Assembly: GCA_028583415.1 (NCBI GenBank)
Contig: CM053266.1
Span: 39,427,758 to 39,491,757 of the forward strand
DNA from: Protea cynaroides
Lineage: Eukaryota > Streptophyta > Magnoliopsida > Proteales > Proteaceae
Reading direction: 5' to 3'
DNA length: 64,000 nt
Position numbers and translations under genes: made by a program. Below are positions 35,614 through 47,047 of the stretch, one piece after another; the first letter of the stretch is position 1; each line of letters begins with the position of its first letter. The notes beneath the pieces were generated by a model, which ran no database searches, had not been told where the DNA came from, and saw only the letters and a program-made list of their open reading frames with translations.

Positions 35614-36296
35614 ACTTAAAAACCCTCTATACTGAGCATATCAGAAAATCTATTGTCAAAATAAAATCATCTGGAGGTTAGAAGTTTTAAGATTTTTTTA
35701 TTTTTTAGAGTTTGAAGTAGACTAGGGTTTTAGATGAATTCCATGCATGGTCTGTCATAACCACGTGGTCAAGGCTTAGAAATGTTCAATCGGTCATTGC
35801 CTCGATCCATCCCAATGTCATAAATGAAATCATTGTTTTCACTATAGGACCCCAGTCTCTTCCAACCAATGATGAAAGTGCGTATCTTCACCCACCACCT
35901 CTTTTTATGCTTAAACGGGATACTTAGAACAGTGGAAACTGGAGAGTTTAGGCAATCATCTAAAAATGGAGTAGTAATGAGATCTCAAGGAAGGGTGAGG
36001 CTTGGTGAAGAAAAATTTTCCACTTCATTTCATTCATTTTATCGTGTGTGAACACAATGATCTATAGCGGTAGTATTTTGAACAGTTCAATAAGAATTTA
36101 AGGGCTTTTTTTTTATACATGTACACGCTTTGGAGGATTTAATTGGATTTTGATGGTGAACGTTGTGGTGTTGTATCTTTTAATCTGTGGGTTTAACACA
36201 ATTATTAGACTTGTTTTTTGTAATTTGGTTGGATTTGAAGCCATTATATTTATAAGAACAAAATTATAATTGTGTGGAAATAGGGTTTATTTGGAA

Positions 36297-36356
<60 letters not shown>

Positions 36357-36693
36357 TTTGTGAAGTTCTCTCAAATTAAAAAGAAAGGAAAAAAGAAAAT
36401 GAGATTATTTTGTGAGGTAGAGAGAGGTGTAGTACTTTTCTTGGTGAATAATTAATTCTCTAATTCTCTAGGCTAGATATAGTCATTCCCCTATTAGATA
36501 CTTAACTACAATAAATCCTTGTGTTTGTGTGATTGTTTGTTTATTCTTTCTCTTGCATGCAATTTCATCCCTAGCAACACTTCATTCTCTTAAAATCATT
36601 TTCATTTATCTAAAAGGGCACGATAATAAAGGACTAATATGGTTTCCTTATTGTTGTCAAGGTTTTAAAACATGGAATCGAGACTGATACCAA
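35614..36693. other. spacer; no gene
   Basis: Continues the paralogy to 30460 and 44160 (AAAAACCCTCTAT...GCATATCAGAAAA). Contains an (AT)n tract at about 36300-36352. The last stretch (ATAATAAAGGACTAATATGG) matches 54060 downstream of gene 7. Confidence 0.5.
36300..36352. repeat. (AT)n microsatellite
   Basis: About 52 bp of pure alternating AT. Confidence 0.95.
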
Positions 36694-36698
36694 GTCAT

Positions 36699-38925
36699 TG
36701 TTGGACTTTATGTTGTCATTGTTGGCAACTTGGCTGATGTGACAGTATTTATGAGTATTCAGTCAGAGAAATGAGGAGAGAGAGTGTCAGTGTAGGAGAG
36801 AGAGTATCAGTGCAGTGGCACAGATGTGGTAACTTTGCTTATGTGTTCTACAAGGTTCTACATGTGTTTCAAATGACTTACAATGAGTTAAACGGGATAT
36901 TACACTGATTTTGATGAGAGAGAATATTTGTGGACCCCACTGGTGATGTGGCCGAGTTTCTGATGATGCGGTCGAGTTTCTGATGATGCGACAGTGTTCT
37001 TGAAGCTTTTCTGATCATGTTCATGTTTCTCATGTTTCTGGTGTTGTGACATTGAAGAGAGAAATTCAAGAGAGAGAAAGAAGAGAGAGAAAGAGGAGAG
37101 AGAAAAAATGTGAGTGGGACCCACAGGTGTGATGGCAAGGTGACATGTCAACACGGCAACCCACGGCACTTGGTATGCATGCACACAAAGTTTCGGGTTC
37201 AAATTTCAAGGTTTGACAGAGTTTTAACTTTGAGCCTATTTTTGGAGGGTCCCGCAGTAGATCCATGGAAATCCGACAGTAGAAAGATGTAGAGCGTCGA
37301 GTTATCTTTCCAACGCAACTTGAATCACTTAATTCTGACGTCGGATGAGAGAGATATCGCAGTTTCTGTCGGATCACTTGAAAAAGTCATTTCACAAGTT
37401 GTTTAGGGGCAATTTCGGTATTTCATAAGTTATTTAAGGGCATTTTCGGCAAGTAACAAAGAAGAAGATCCGATATCGGTGGCCAAGAGAGAGCCACGCT
37501 TCTCAGATTCTAATCTGATGGACCAGATTGAGGCGGGCTAAGGTGTAGTGCGACGATCGCATCTTGATGCTCCCGCGACCCTTCGGATTGGGCGGATGCA
37601 GCGTATTATAATGCTATCTGTTGCATGGAATACTAGCCTGATTCCGTGTGGCGCACGTGCGGTACTACGCCGCGGTTGATCCAGATCTTGCGGTTGATAT
37701 TGAAGCCGATCGCGCTTGACGCGATTGATGCAGATCCAGCGGCTCACGTTGAATCCCACTTTTTTAAGGTTATCTGACGGCTGGTAGTGGAGATTCTACA
37801 TCACCCAATCAGCGCTCGACAACGCGCAGGAGTGGGCAGCGATTCCGTGTAGCGCAGGTGCATGGTATGCCTCCGAAAGATTTCGTTTTGAATTTTTTGA
37901 TTGGTCGAACTTCAAACCGTCATAACTTCTTCATCCGAGCTCCAAATCGGTCCGTTCAAATTGCAGCATTCATATTTTTCGATGCCCTATCTATTGGGCG
38001 CCGTTGGGAGTCGTGAAAACTTAGAGAAAAATTAAAAAGAGCGTTTTGAAGGCAGAGAGAAGGTTTTCTAGGGTTTCGTGCCCTGTGGGAGTGATCAATC
38101 ACCAACTACCTCTTCTTTGTGCATCAATTGAGTGCTAAATCCCTATGAGAAGTCAGTAGAGCTTTTATTTTCACATTCATGGTGATTATGGGTTGTGTGG
38201 AAGAGATTGGAACCCTGTCGATGAGGTGTGCTCTGTGAATCGATCTCTATCATTATTGAAGACTGTTAGAGAGTACCTAAGGGCAGTGTGAAGCTTCAGA
38301 GATATTGATGGTCATTCGAAAGCAGTTGTAAGGTTTTTCAATTCCCTATCTATTTGTTGCTTTCAATATATTGTATGCTAGCGTAGGTGAAAATTATTGA
38401 ATGCCTAGCTAGTGGGGGAAAAATTGTAAAGCATAATTATAAGCCTAAAAAATTGTGACTTGCTTCTCGTGGGTGCGAGTTAAGCGTGGTGTGTTCAGTG
38501 GGTGCTAGACACTGGCTGTTAAGCCTGAATCTTGGCGTTGGTGCGCCCTCTCAGTTTTATGCTGGGAAAACCTAGGGTTAATATCCTTGTCTTGTTAGAG
38601 ACTAAAAGCTGAGTGTTGAGTAAATACGGAGCCCGTTGGGCATTACTCCGTGGAGTAGCCATCACACACTGTGTTGGTGAACCACGTAATATCTCTGTGT
38701 TCATTGTGTTTATTTTCTATTATATTTTGGAGTGCGTGGAATGGCTTGTAGGATGGGTGTGCAAATCTGGTAGACCTGGCCACTGAGTGGTAGCGAGGTA
38801 GATTTGCATACGCTTATGTGTGTGTAAAAGAATATATTTCCATCAGCTCTGGGCAGCATAATTAATCAGAGAAAAGTTTCAGACACTGATTCACCCCCCC
38901 TCTCAGTGTCATATCAAGTTCATCA
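36699..38925 (+). mobile_element. 2.2-kb solo LTR, copy 1
   Basis: Begins TGTTGGACTT and ends AAGTTCATCA, with a perfect 5-bp target duplication GTCAT (36694-36698, 38926-38930). The unoccupied target is readable at about 54125-54135 (CCAAGTCAAGTGGATC). There is no gag, pol, primer site or second LTR, hence a solo LTR formed by recombination. The 3' end has the CACCCCCCCTCTCAGTGTC stretch common just before LTR ends in large plant elements. It shares sequence with 49710-52383 in opposite orientation and with the mosaic at 54.9-55.4 kb. Confidence 0.85.
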
Positions 38926-38930
38926 GTCAT

Positions 38931-39976
38931 GTGGATCTGATTACAATTCAAATTGATTGGATTGGGCCGATTTTTCTATTCTCGGATCCATAAATTAATC
39001 CAAAAAATTAATAAAAAATAAAGTTTCAAAAAAAAAAATCAAATTACATCTACGATAAAGGTGTCAAATCGGAAAATAAGAGTAATTGGGGCGATTCCTT
39101 ACTGTTCCAGTCCTAATAAGGCTAATCTCAGAACTGTCTCATTCACCAGGCGGTCATAAAATTAGGATCCCATCTCATTTAAAAATAGGACTACTCTTAA
39201 CTATGTTCTCTGTACCATTTGGAATGCATGAGAGTACAGTAACTGTTCATTGGGGGGATCAGTTGCTTGATTAAAGAGTAAAGATGAGAGAAGATGAGTT
39301 TCTTCGACATTCTAAATCCTACAATTTCCTTTTGATTGACCAGAAATACAAACATATGCAACTCATACAGTCTTAGACGGTTGTGTGTTTAGAACACAAT
39401 TTAGTTTCACCATTGGTTTCGGATTATGGTCTGTGTATACTTTTGCTGATTCGCTGACTATATAACAGGACTAAATCTTTGTGCAGCTAAGAACATTTGA
39501 ATGAAATGAAATTTTGTTTACTGTCAATCGAAGTTAGAGGCAATCATTCATGTAGTTGGGATATTGTCACTAAGCCACAAGGTTCTAAAACTTAGAATCG
39601 GGACAGTGTCCATTGATTCTGATTTGAATTAGCTGGAAATTAGTTGGAATCTGCCAGATTGGAGGAAAATGGAATTGGAGAGATGGGTAGACTTCTTTAG
39701 ATTTTAGATTAAGAATTTTTGGCTCAGGAAGCCTGTGGATTTAACCAAAATAGTGAATCTCCCTCACTTTTCTGTGGTTTTTTGTGAGATCGATGTTAGC
39801 ATTTTTTACTAATCTGTTTTCTGCTCCTAATTTGTTTGATCCATTGAAAAAGGGGGCAGGAGGAAAATTATGACCTAAAGGATTGAAAATATGATCAGTA
39901 GCATGTAATTCAGGGGTGGAAAAATATTTGTGCAGTTGCAGAGTTTTAGATGACTGAACATGCAAGCAACTTCACA
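38931..39976. other. spacer downstream of gene 5
   Basis: No gene. 39050-39215 (TCTACGATAAAGGTGTCAAA onward) is paralogous to 54240-54420, so it is part of the duplication unit that carries genes 5-7. Confidence 0.6.
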
Positions 39977-39986
39977 TAACCCAGAT

Positions 39987-40175
39987 TTTTTTTTTTTTAT
40001 TCTTTTTGTGGATAAATAGATGATTTAATTAAACCCAAAGAAAGAAGAACACAACACACTTCCACTTGGGGGAGAAACCCAGAGAAGGACCAGACAAAAG
40101 ACAAAAACCCCAAAGAGGAGGGAACAATCTCCCTTCGCTAAGGCAACAACAAGAATTCAAGGACCCAAAACAACT
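39987..40175 (-). mobile_element. 5'-truncated LINE (or other poly(A)) insertion
   Basis: Flanked by a perfect 10-bp duplication TAACCCAGAT (39977-39986 and 40176-40185). Starts with a T13 run on the plus strand, i.e. a poly(A) tail on the minus strand preceded by GGGTTTAATTAAATCATCTA. The paralogous sites downstream of genes 6 (46845) and 7 (54600) lack it. Long target duplication plus poly(A) is the mark of target-primed reverse transcription. Confidence 0.85.
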
Positions 40176-40366
40176 TAACCCAGATGTTGCTCTAATAAGT
40201 CTCTTTTATTCTGGTGCACATGTCCATGGTAGTAATACACAACAGTCTTCTCATGGAACTATAAACCGCCTAAATTTAGACTTAATTAGAGGAACTTGTC
40301 ACACCTCACATCACTTTTGTGTCCTTTAAGACAATTTTGGATTAAACTTAAAATCATCTGCAGCTT

Positions 40367-42203
40367 TCAGTTGATTACCCTGCAATTCTTGCGTACCTCC
40401 CCAGCTGATCCAGTCAGAGGACTGATATTCCCCATCTTGATCATGGAGCTGGCAAAGGCCTTGAAGAAAAGGGTAGAATCACTGCTATAGCTCTCCACAA
40501 GTGTTTTCGTCAACGATACAGCTGCATCACTGCTCGAATAGAGAGTTTGGTCTGAAAAGAGAAGGCCTTTTCCACTGAGCAAGTTCTTGAAGTAATGGTT
40601 GTCAAATAGATCATTTGAGTTCCGATCAAAAGTGGTGGTCTTGTTTCCATCACCATTTTGTGGGCAGAGGTTTTGCAGTTCAGTAAGCATATTAGTATCC
40701 AAAGTAGGATCTGGACCTGTCCCAGGGAAGTTGAACAGCCTTGGACTGAAGGTGATACACCTTGCCAAACCGATTGTGTGAGCACCTAGACTTGTGTAAA
40801 TGATATCAAATGTTAAATACCTGATCGATATATCAAAAACTCAAAAACTTATGGAACAAATTAAATCAATCCCTTTAATTAAAACATCAATGTTTAACCA
40901 ATACCATGTGGGTGCTCTTTGTTGGTACTAGGTAAAGACTGATCATAAGGTTATACCTGACAAGGTTGCAACATCAGTGATGGTAAGGCTTACAGCAGCA
41001 AACTTGAGGGTGATATTTCCCAAGTTCTCGAAAGGAGAAGGCAGGCCATTGAGTGCTCCTGCCTGATTTGCCACCAACCCATCCCTTCTCCCTAAGACAA
41101 CTTTCCATGAAGGTCCTCCACTCTGCAAAATATATTATTGCAATTCACTAATATCATATATTGCCTTGTACTTCTAATTATTACAACTAAATGTCTTGGG
41201 TTGAATCTTGTAGAGATGATCAATTAAACTCTGAAACAAATTTCCATGCACTAGTTTGATACAAACCTTGAGAGAATTCGTATTCGTTCTTAAAATCCAG
41301 CTTATAAAGTAAAGGAATTCAATATCATAGCTATCAATCCACATCAAGTCTTTTACAAGACCGATTTGGGACTAACTCGATCCCATAAGACTAATATGGG
41401 ATTATAACACAGACACATACACTAACAAATGTCATTTAACTTACTAAAAGGACGGAATCTCTGGCTGCGATAGCTACTATGTCGGCACAGGATACAACTC
41501 CACTGCATGCACTTTCAACAGCACTCTTGATGGTATCCAGAACATCATATCCTCTTACAGAGTTTCTGTTGGGGACAGCAAATTTCTCACTATCACTCCC
41601 GTCCAAGAGAATTGATGCGTCACAACCCTGTACAAATAAAAAAAAGGTGAAGAATAATAAAAAGATAATGAAATTAAATAGCAAGGGTAGTGGTGGTGGA
41701 AGAGTAATGGATCTTTAAAAAAATTATATATATATAACCCTTTGTCTCTAGAGATGTAAATTAAGTTTTCAAAAGGGTCCACACTGGAACTAGCTCTCAT
41801 TCAATAGTAGAAAATAGTTCAAAAATAAACAACATGACTATCTTTCACAGTCAATTTAAGATTTTTCAAACCATCTTTCTTATTCACAAACAGAAATACA
41901 GTAAGCAAGCATGAAGGTGTATGCATGAAGAGAGCTAGAATTTGTGTTGCAGTTGATGTTATCCAGTTTCCATGGATATATCAAAGGGGAACTCACGTTT
42001 ACAAAGCAATCATGGAAGTGGAGTCTGAGCAAAGAAGCCGCCATTCGCATTTCGTTCTTGATAGCAGTCTTTACCTCTCGACGCACAATTTGGAGGAGAT
42101 TAGGACATGTATTCTGGTAGAAATCAGAGGTTAATTGGGATCTCACTGTTACAGTTGAGCATAGAATCATAGAAGACATGATAAGAAAGATGTTCCACGT
42201 CAT
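40367..42203 (-). CDS. class III peroxidase, PRX59/peroxidase N-like, gene 5
   Basis: Exons 41997-42203, 41445-41627, 40957-41122 and 40367-40785 join in frame with GT-AG introns to 324 residues. Signal peptide MTWNIFLIMSSMILCS precedes QLTSDFY; distal RLHFHDC (R60, H64); VNGCDAS calcium site; GAHTIG with proximal His at about 188; eight cysteines. Exon 2 is 183 nt against 192 nt in genes 1-4, one of several differences showing a separate subfamily. The protein ends CRVIN, with no C-terminal tail. It is the most diverged of the second group (VVLGRRDGLVANQAGALNG; FAAVSLTITDVATLSG), suggesting it split first. Upstream are a TATA box and a GCC-box. Confidence 0.95.
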
Positions 42204-42285
42204 CTTTATTGTGATGAAGATCTGATCAGAAGAGGGTAATGGCTAATGTGTAATGTGATGGATACACATTCTAGGTAAGTGACAT

Positions 42286-42293
42286 TATTTATA
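42286..42293 (-). promoter_or_regulatory. TATA box of peroxidase gene 5
   Basis: TATAAATA on the minus strand, 83 bp upstream of the ATG; same block (GGCTATAAATAATG) as genes 6 and 7. Confidence 0.7.
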
Positions 42294-42382
42294 GCCTAAG
42301 TATAAATTTTATTTTAAGCAAGCATTACTATTTAAGTAAGTATATGTAGTTTTTTAAGGTACTAGGTGCTGTAAGCAGGTAC

Positions 42383-42389
42383 GGCGGCT
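42383..42389 (-). promoter_or_regulatory. GCC-box upstream of gene 5
   Basis: AGCCGCC on the minus strand, about 90 bp upstream of the TATA box, inside a GTACGGCGGCTGCGG block conserved with gene 6. AGCCGCC is the core bound by ethylene-response-factor proteins; function here is inferred. Confidence 0.5.
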
Positions 42390-43036
42390 GCGGTGGCTAC
42401 TTGGCAGTATCCATAGCACACCAATGAAAGTGTACTTAAGCCCTTAGTGTAAACCAGACTGATGAGTGATGGATGATTTAGTGGATTTGAACCTTATAAA
42501 ATTTCCAAGTTGGTATGGATTAAGAGGTCGGGTCAGTTAATCGTTATTTGAGTGCATTTGATAAGAGAAGCATGGCATGCATCATAACACACTACCAGAG
42601 CTTTAGTGCTTCTAAAGGAGGCCAAATCCAAAGCCATTTTGCTGCCACATCCGTGCACGACGTAGCTGACTGCCTTATATATATATGTTATATCCTTCCT
42701 ATATTTCCCCATCCACCGCCCCTCAAGAGAGAGACAGAGAGGGAGAGTGAGTGATACCCGACCGATACCGATTCTGGCAGACGTTTTGGAATTAATTGGT
42801 TGATTTTCATGACACGTGTCAATCATTCAAAGGTATAGATACCATTTATCGACTATCTATAATTACAAAAAAAATTAAATAAATAAAATAGTTGGAATAT
42901 CAACGAGAAAACACCTGGAATCGGACAAGTGTGACTTTACTCAATCCGTTGGGGTGACTTGGAGTGCATCCGTGCCCTAGAACCATGGCCATGCAAAATA
43001 TTGATGAAATTCACTAGGAACTAGAGTTAAAGGAAA

Positions 43037-43188
43037 TAAATTCTCTCATGTCATTCACGTTAGCATGAGGAAATTCAGTGACCGTAGTTTACTATGTGCA
43101 CATATCGATATATTAGTATATACACACAGTGGATAATAGCCACTAGATTTACTCATGCCACCATGAGGGGCATGAGAGGATTTGAATC
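43037..43188. repeat. MITE-B copy
   Basis: AATTCTCTCATGTCATTCACGTTAGCATGAGG on the left and CTCATGCCACCATGAGGGGCATGAGAGGATT inverted on the right, with the CATATCGATATATTAGTATA centre shared with the copy in gene 3 intron 2. Confidence 0.75.
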
Positions 43189-43446
43189 TAGAACTGAAGG
43201 CCAAAATTCTGGATCTGCATCCTCTCCTCCCAGAGGAGGACAACCGCAACCTGCCCTGGAGGGCCGCCACGTAGCTCTTGGTGAATCCGAGACCCACTTC
43301 CGAGCCGACGCCTAGTCGACAAGTCAAATTGGCAGGGAGTGTCGGTTCAGACGTGGATCTAGGATTCACCCGAGGGCCACGTGGCGGCCATCTAGGGCAG
43401 ACTGCCTTGTCCTCCCAAAATCACTGGGAGGAGACGATGTGAATCC
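43189..43446. repeat. MITE-C-related GC-rich foldback, copy 3
   Basis: CCTCTCCTCCCAGAGGAGGACA on the left against TGTCCTCCCAAAATCACTGGGAGGAG on the right, with inner arms TGGTGAATCCGAGACCCAC / GTGGATCTAGGATTCACC. It directly follows MITE-B. Confidence 0.65.
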
Positions 43447-44208
43447 CAAAATTCTTAAGTTTCAACAAGAAGAAGGAGAAAGCCTTGATGCTCACTCTCG
43501 TGTGACAAGCACATCACCTCAGGTTCACCCCAACAGTATAAAAAACTCAACAAAATCATTAGTGCTCAGAGACCGAGTCATGTTAAGTGCAGTTTAGGTT
43601 TTCATTTGGGTGAATCATCGAAGAGTATAAAGGGACAAAAGAAGACATCTATACAATTTGTAGAGAATAAGCACCATGCGTGTAGCCGTGGCATTGGTTG
43701 TGCGCATGACTGCTTCATGTGTGTAGTTGTGGCCCTGGCTAGGTGCCTATGGCTGCCCTGCATTTTTCGCCGTGGCCTATGGCTGCACCATGTGTGTGGC
43801 ATGGTGCCTAGCCCCCAAAGTCAAGAGTGAATTTATTCTTATGTGAAAACTCTATTCTTTCAAATTGTTTGTCTAATAGGTAGAAAAAGATTATCTCCTA
43901 TTGTCTAGTCAATCAAGCCGTGGTACAATGGTTGGAATTCACTCGGCACATATATCGATGTATTAGTTTGTGCATTGAATGAACTCCAACTATGTACTGG
44001 ATCGTAGCTAAAGTCCTTTCGAAAATAAGAGAGAATCCAAACCCCTTAGGCCGGTTGAGGCTGGTACTTCATATTGTTGTTATCATTGTTTAAATTCTGC
44101 AATTGTTTTTGTTTTTATTTTCTCCTTGATATTTAAATAAAGCAAATGAAAAATAAAAAAACCCGCTACATTGCGCATCTTAGAAAACCTTTTGCCATAA
44201 TATAGTCA

Positions 44209-45770
44209 TGATCATCTTTCTTCTGCTTGAGCGTCAAGGTTATGAAAAAGTAAAAGAAAGAGACGAAGAGGATTCAGAAAATGTATTTTATTCAATGACT
44301 TACAATGTTCTACGTACACTTCTATTTTACATTCACTTACAGTTAACTGTCAACATTCGGTCATCTTATAATATCTTGAACTACTTAACTGGTTATTATA
44401 GTTAATGAATAGTAATGTGCTGGGCTAGGTAATCTGGACTACTATTCATTCCTCAACATCCCCCCGCAAACTCTGCTAGGGTGGAATCCAAAAGCTGAGT
44501 TTGATACAAAAATCAAGAAACTCCCTTCATAGCTTGACGATAAATGAACATTGATGTGTAAGCGGTCAAACCATGCATGACAATTAGTGCTAAGCTGCGT
44601 TCTAAGGTGCCATTCGATTTCAATTTATTCTTGTAGACCCAACGACAGCTGACTATGTTCATATCAGATTGCTTTGGAAAAGAATCCATATTTGATTTAG
44701 TTTGAGAGCAGCAATCTCAACATCCATTGCTGCTTTCCTTTCTGGATGTGTCAAAGCCTCTTTAATGGACGGTGGTTCAGATGGTGTATTATCAGCAGCA
44801 AGACCATACTGTGGATTCGGCTTTATAGTACCCACTTTACTACGAGATACCATTGGATGTGACACTGACATATGTTGTAACTCAAGGCTAGAGGCATTAG
44901 AGTTGTTATCCAAAACCAAGTCTGCATCACTTTGTGAACTCATCTGAGCAACAGTATCCATGCCAGAATTAATTAGTGCTGGATCTGTTGTCTGAACTAT
45001 GCTTGGAAATTGATCTGGCCCAGTAGATAAAACTAATCCTAGGTTCAGAACTGGGCCTATAAGATGTTCTGTGCCTGTAACCTTGTTCTGTGCCTGTTAA
45101 CTGTTCTGGGCCTATAAGCTGTGCTGGGCTTGAATTCTCAATTGGACCTTTTTCAACTGTACCTTTCTCAATTGGTCCTGAATTACTATATTCAACAAAT
45201 TTAACTGTATCAGTATATGCAACTGGGCTTGTTTGTTCATCTGTAGACTGAACTGATCCAGAATTATGAGAAACAACCAGTTCGGTTGCACAGGTCCCTA
45301 CTGTCAGTAATGGATCAGGAAATAAGGATAGTGGTGAAGATTGTGAATTTGTCAAAACAGTAGATGGAGATTGTGGATTTGTCAAAACAAATGTTGAAGA
45401 GACTGATGAGGGTGGTTCTACCCAACTTTCAAAGGTTCCAACATTAGAGGTAGGAATTGGAAAGGAAGGTGGACTAGGTTTCAGAGGAAAATCTGATTCA
45501 CTGAAAACCAGATTTTGAGGATGGCCAAGCCTCTTGTGCCAAGTATCAACAGAAACTGATTTAAAACGGGTAGAAAACAGTGCCTCAATCACAGTATCAT
45601 TGTCACCAGCAACCAAAGCATTATCCCTAGCTATTGACCACAACAATATTACCATTGTTCATATCAACATTACTACTGTCCACAACAGAGTTACTACTGT
45701 CCATAGCAGAACTAAAAGTACCAGGGTGCAAGATATATGTGCAAGATATTAGACTTAGAGTTGGGTTGAT
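44209..45770 (-). mobile_element. deleted copia element with one LTR
   Basis: The 3' LTR (44209-44458 on the minus strand, TGTTGAGG...GATGATCA, about 250 bp) is preceded by a GCGGGGGGA purine tract. Internal minus-strand sequence has the pre-integrase motif DTWHKRLGHP directly joined to a post-integrase LVFSESDFPL block (integrase core deleted), then a Ser/Pro/Thr-rich linker. The start of reverse transcriptase follows (EALTHPERKAAMDVEIAALKLNQ, then SCRWVYKNKLKSNG in another frame), with the rest of RT and RNase H missing. No 5' LTR found; the right border is approximate. Confidence 0.85.
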
Positions 45771-46457
45771 GTCTTGTATTATGTGGGATCCACAATTAAT
45801 AGAGTTATACTTGTATTAGGGTTTGGTCTATTATATTTACAGGGTAAACTTATAATTGTTAGGGGATTAGGATTTCTAAATTTCTCTATATATTGTCTCT
45901 GTGTGGGAAAACCTAGGTAAAGTTCGAGTAAAACAGAACACTTTGTCAAGTGGAGAAAATTGTAGAGAGTTTTCTTGGCAATAAAGAATCTATGTTTCTC
46001 TGTGGTGGAGGTAGGCATTCTAGTTTGGATGCTGAACCACAGCAAATTATGTGTTAGTGTGTTTGCTTGGTTTTTTGTCTTTTTTCTTGGTGGGGGGTTC
46101 TTCCCAACAGATTTGTTGGGGGGGGGGGGGGAGCGGTGGGTGTTCGATGTATGGGTTGGGGGGGGGGTGGTTTTTTTGGGGTAAATGTTTTAATTTTTTC
46201 TCAACGTCGATCGGAACCACAAGAGTTCGAAGCAACAGAGGAAAAGAAAAAGGTACGATCTGATTTTTTCTGAACCTAAGTGTTCTCATTTTTTGTGAAA
46301 AATAGAGTGTACGTATATTGTATCGTCCAAGGAGAAGGGAGAAAATATAGAGATTATTACCCCAAGGGTTTTTTGGGTGCTACGGATTCATTAGAAGACA
46401 CGGATCGAATAGATTTGGTGTCCTTGATATCGATCAAATAGTCTTGTGTAAGGTAAA

Positions 46458-46532
46458 GATCGAGTTAATAGAATAGCGGTGAGATCGAGTTAATAGAATA
46501 GTGGTGAGATCGAGTTAATAGAATAGCGGTGT
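46458..46532. repeat. 25-bp tandem repeat, three units
   Basis: Unit GATCGAGTTAATAGAATAGC plus GGTGA, at 46458, 46483 and 46508. The second unit differs by one base (AGTGG for AGCGG), and the third has a final T. Confidence 0.95.
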
Positions 46533-46617
46533 AACACATTAGCTTGTACACAAACTCTATAAATTCAAATATGTAATCGCTTCATACGTTGTGAGAGGGA
46601 AATTTGATAATCGAGTT

Positions 46618-46768
46618 CAGATCATCTGCATCACATGAATTTTTCTTGGGATTCCATCACCATCAGTGTGGTATGTGATCCACCTCTAGAGTGTGGGATC
46701 CACCAAATATGAACGTTGATCAAATCCCAATCAAGATACAAGTACTTGCCGGTTAACTATTCTCAAGA
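46618..46768. repeat. MITE-A copy, intergenic
   Basis: TTGGGATTCCATCACCATCAGTGTGG on the left, CACCTCTAGAGTGTGGGATCCACC centre, and a right end CCGGTTAACTATTCTC that is the inverse of the GAGAATAGTT left end seen in gene 2 intron 3. This copy helps to define the element ends. Confidence 0.75.
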
Positions 46769-47047
46769 TAATCCAAACATCTTTATTAGCATCTAATTCA
46801 GAGTTCAGAGTTTTAATGACTGATCATGCAAGAACTTCCCATAACCGATATATAGCTCTAATAAGTCTCTTTTATTCTGGTGCACGTCTGTGATAGTAAT
46901 ACATAGCAGTCTTTTTATGGAAGTATAAACTGCCCTAAATTGAGACCTAATTAGAATTACTTCTCACACTTCACATCACTTGTGTGTTCTATAAGACAAT
47001 TTTGTATTCAACTTAACCTATAATATTAGAGAATACGTATGCAGCTT

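Larger units (their letters stand above)
42394..44208. other. spacer upstream of gene 5
   Basis: The first 600 bp match the 5' flanks of genes 6 and 7, including GAGTGCATCCGTGCCCTAGAACCATGGCC at about 42962, the unoccupied target of the solo LTR at 49.7 kb. Then come MITE-B (43037-43188), a MITE-C relative (43189-43446) and DNA paralogous to 30.35-30.5 and 33.6-33.75 kb. No gene seen. Confidence 0.6.
45771..47047. other. spacer downstream of gene 6; no gene
   Basis: 45.77-46.35 kb has unclassified AT-rich DNA with long G runs (about 46119-46132 and 46159-46168) that look like low-quality consensus. Then come a 25-bp tandem repeat (46458-46532), a MITE-A (46618-46768) and DNA paralogous to 54.44-54.86 kb (GTAACACATTAGCTTGTA; CTCTAATAAGTCTCTTTTATTC). 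Confidence 0.5.

Noticed and set aside
45534..45752. Small open frames antisense to the copia linker
   Set aside because: Shadow frames of the Ser/Thr-rich linker in the minus-strand copia remnant.
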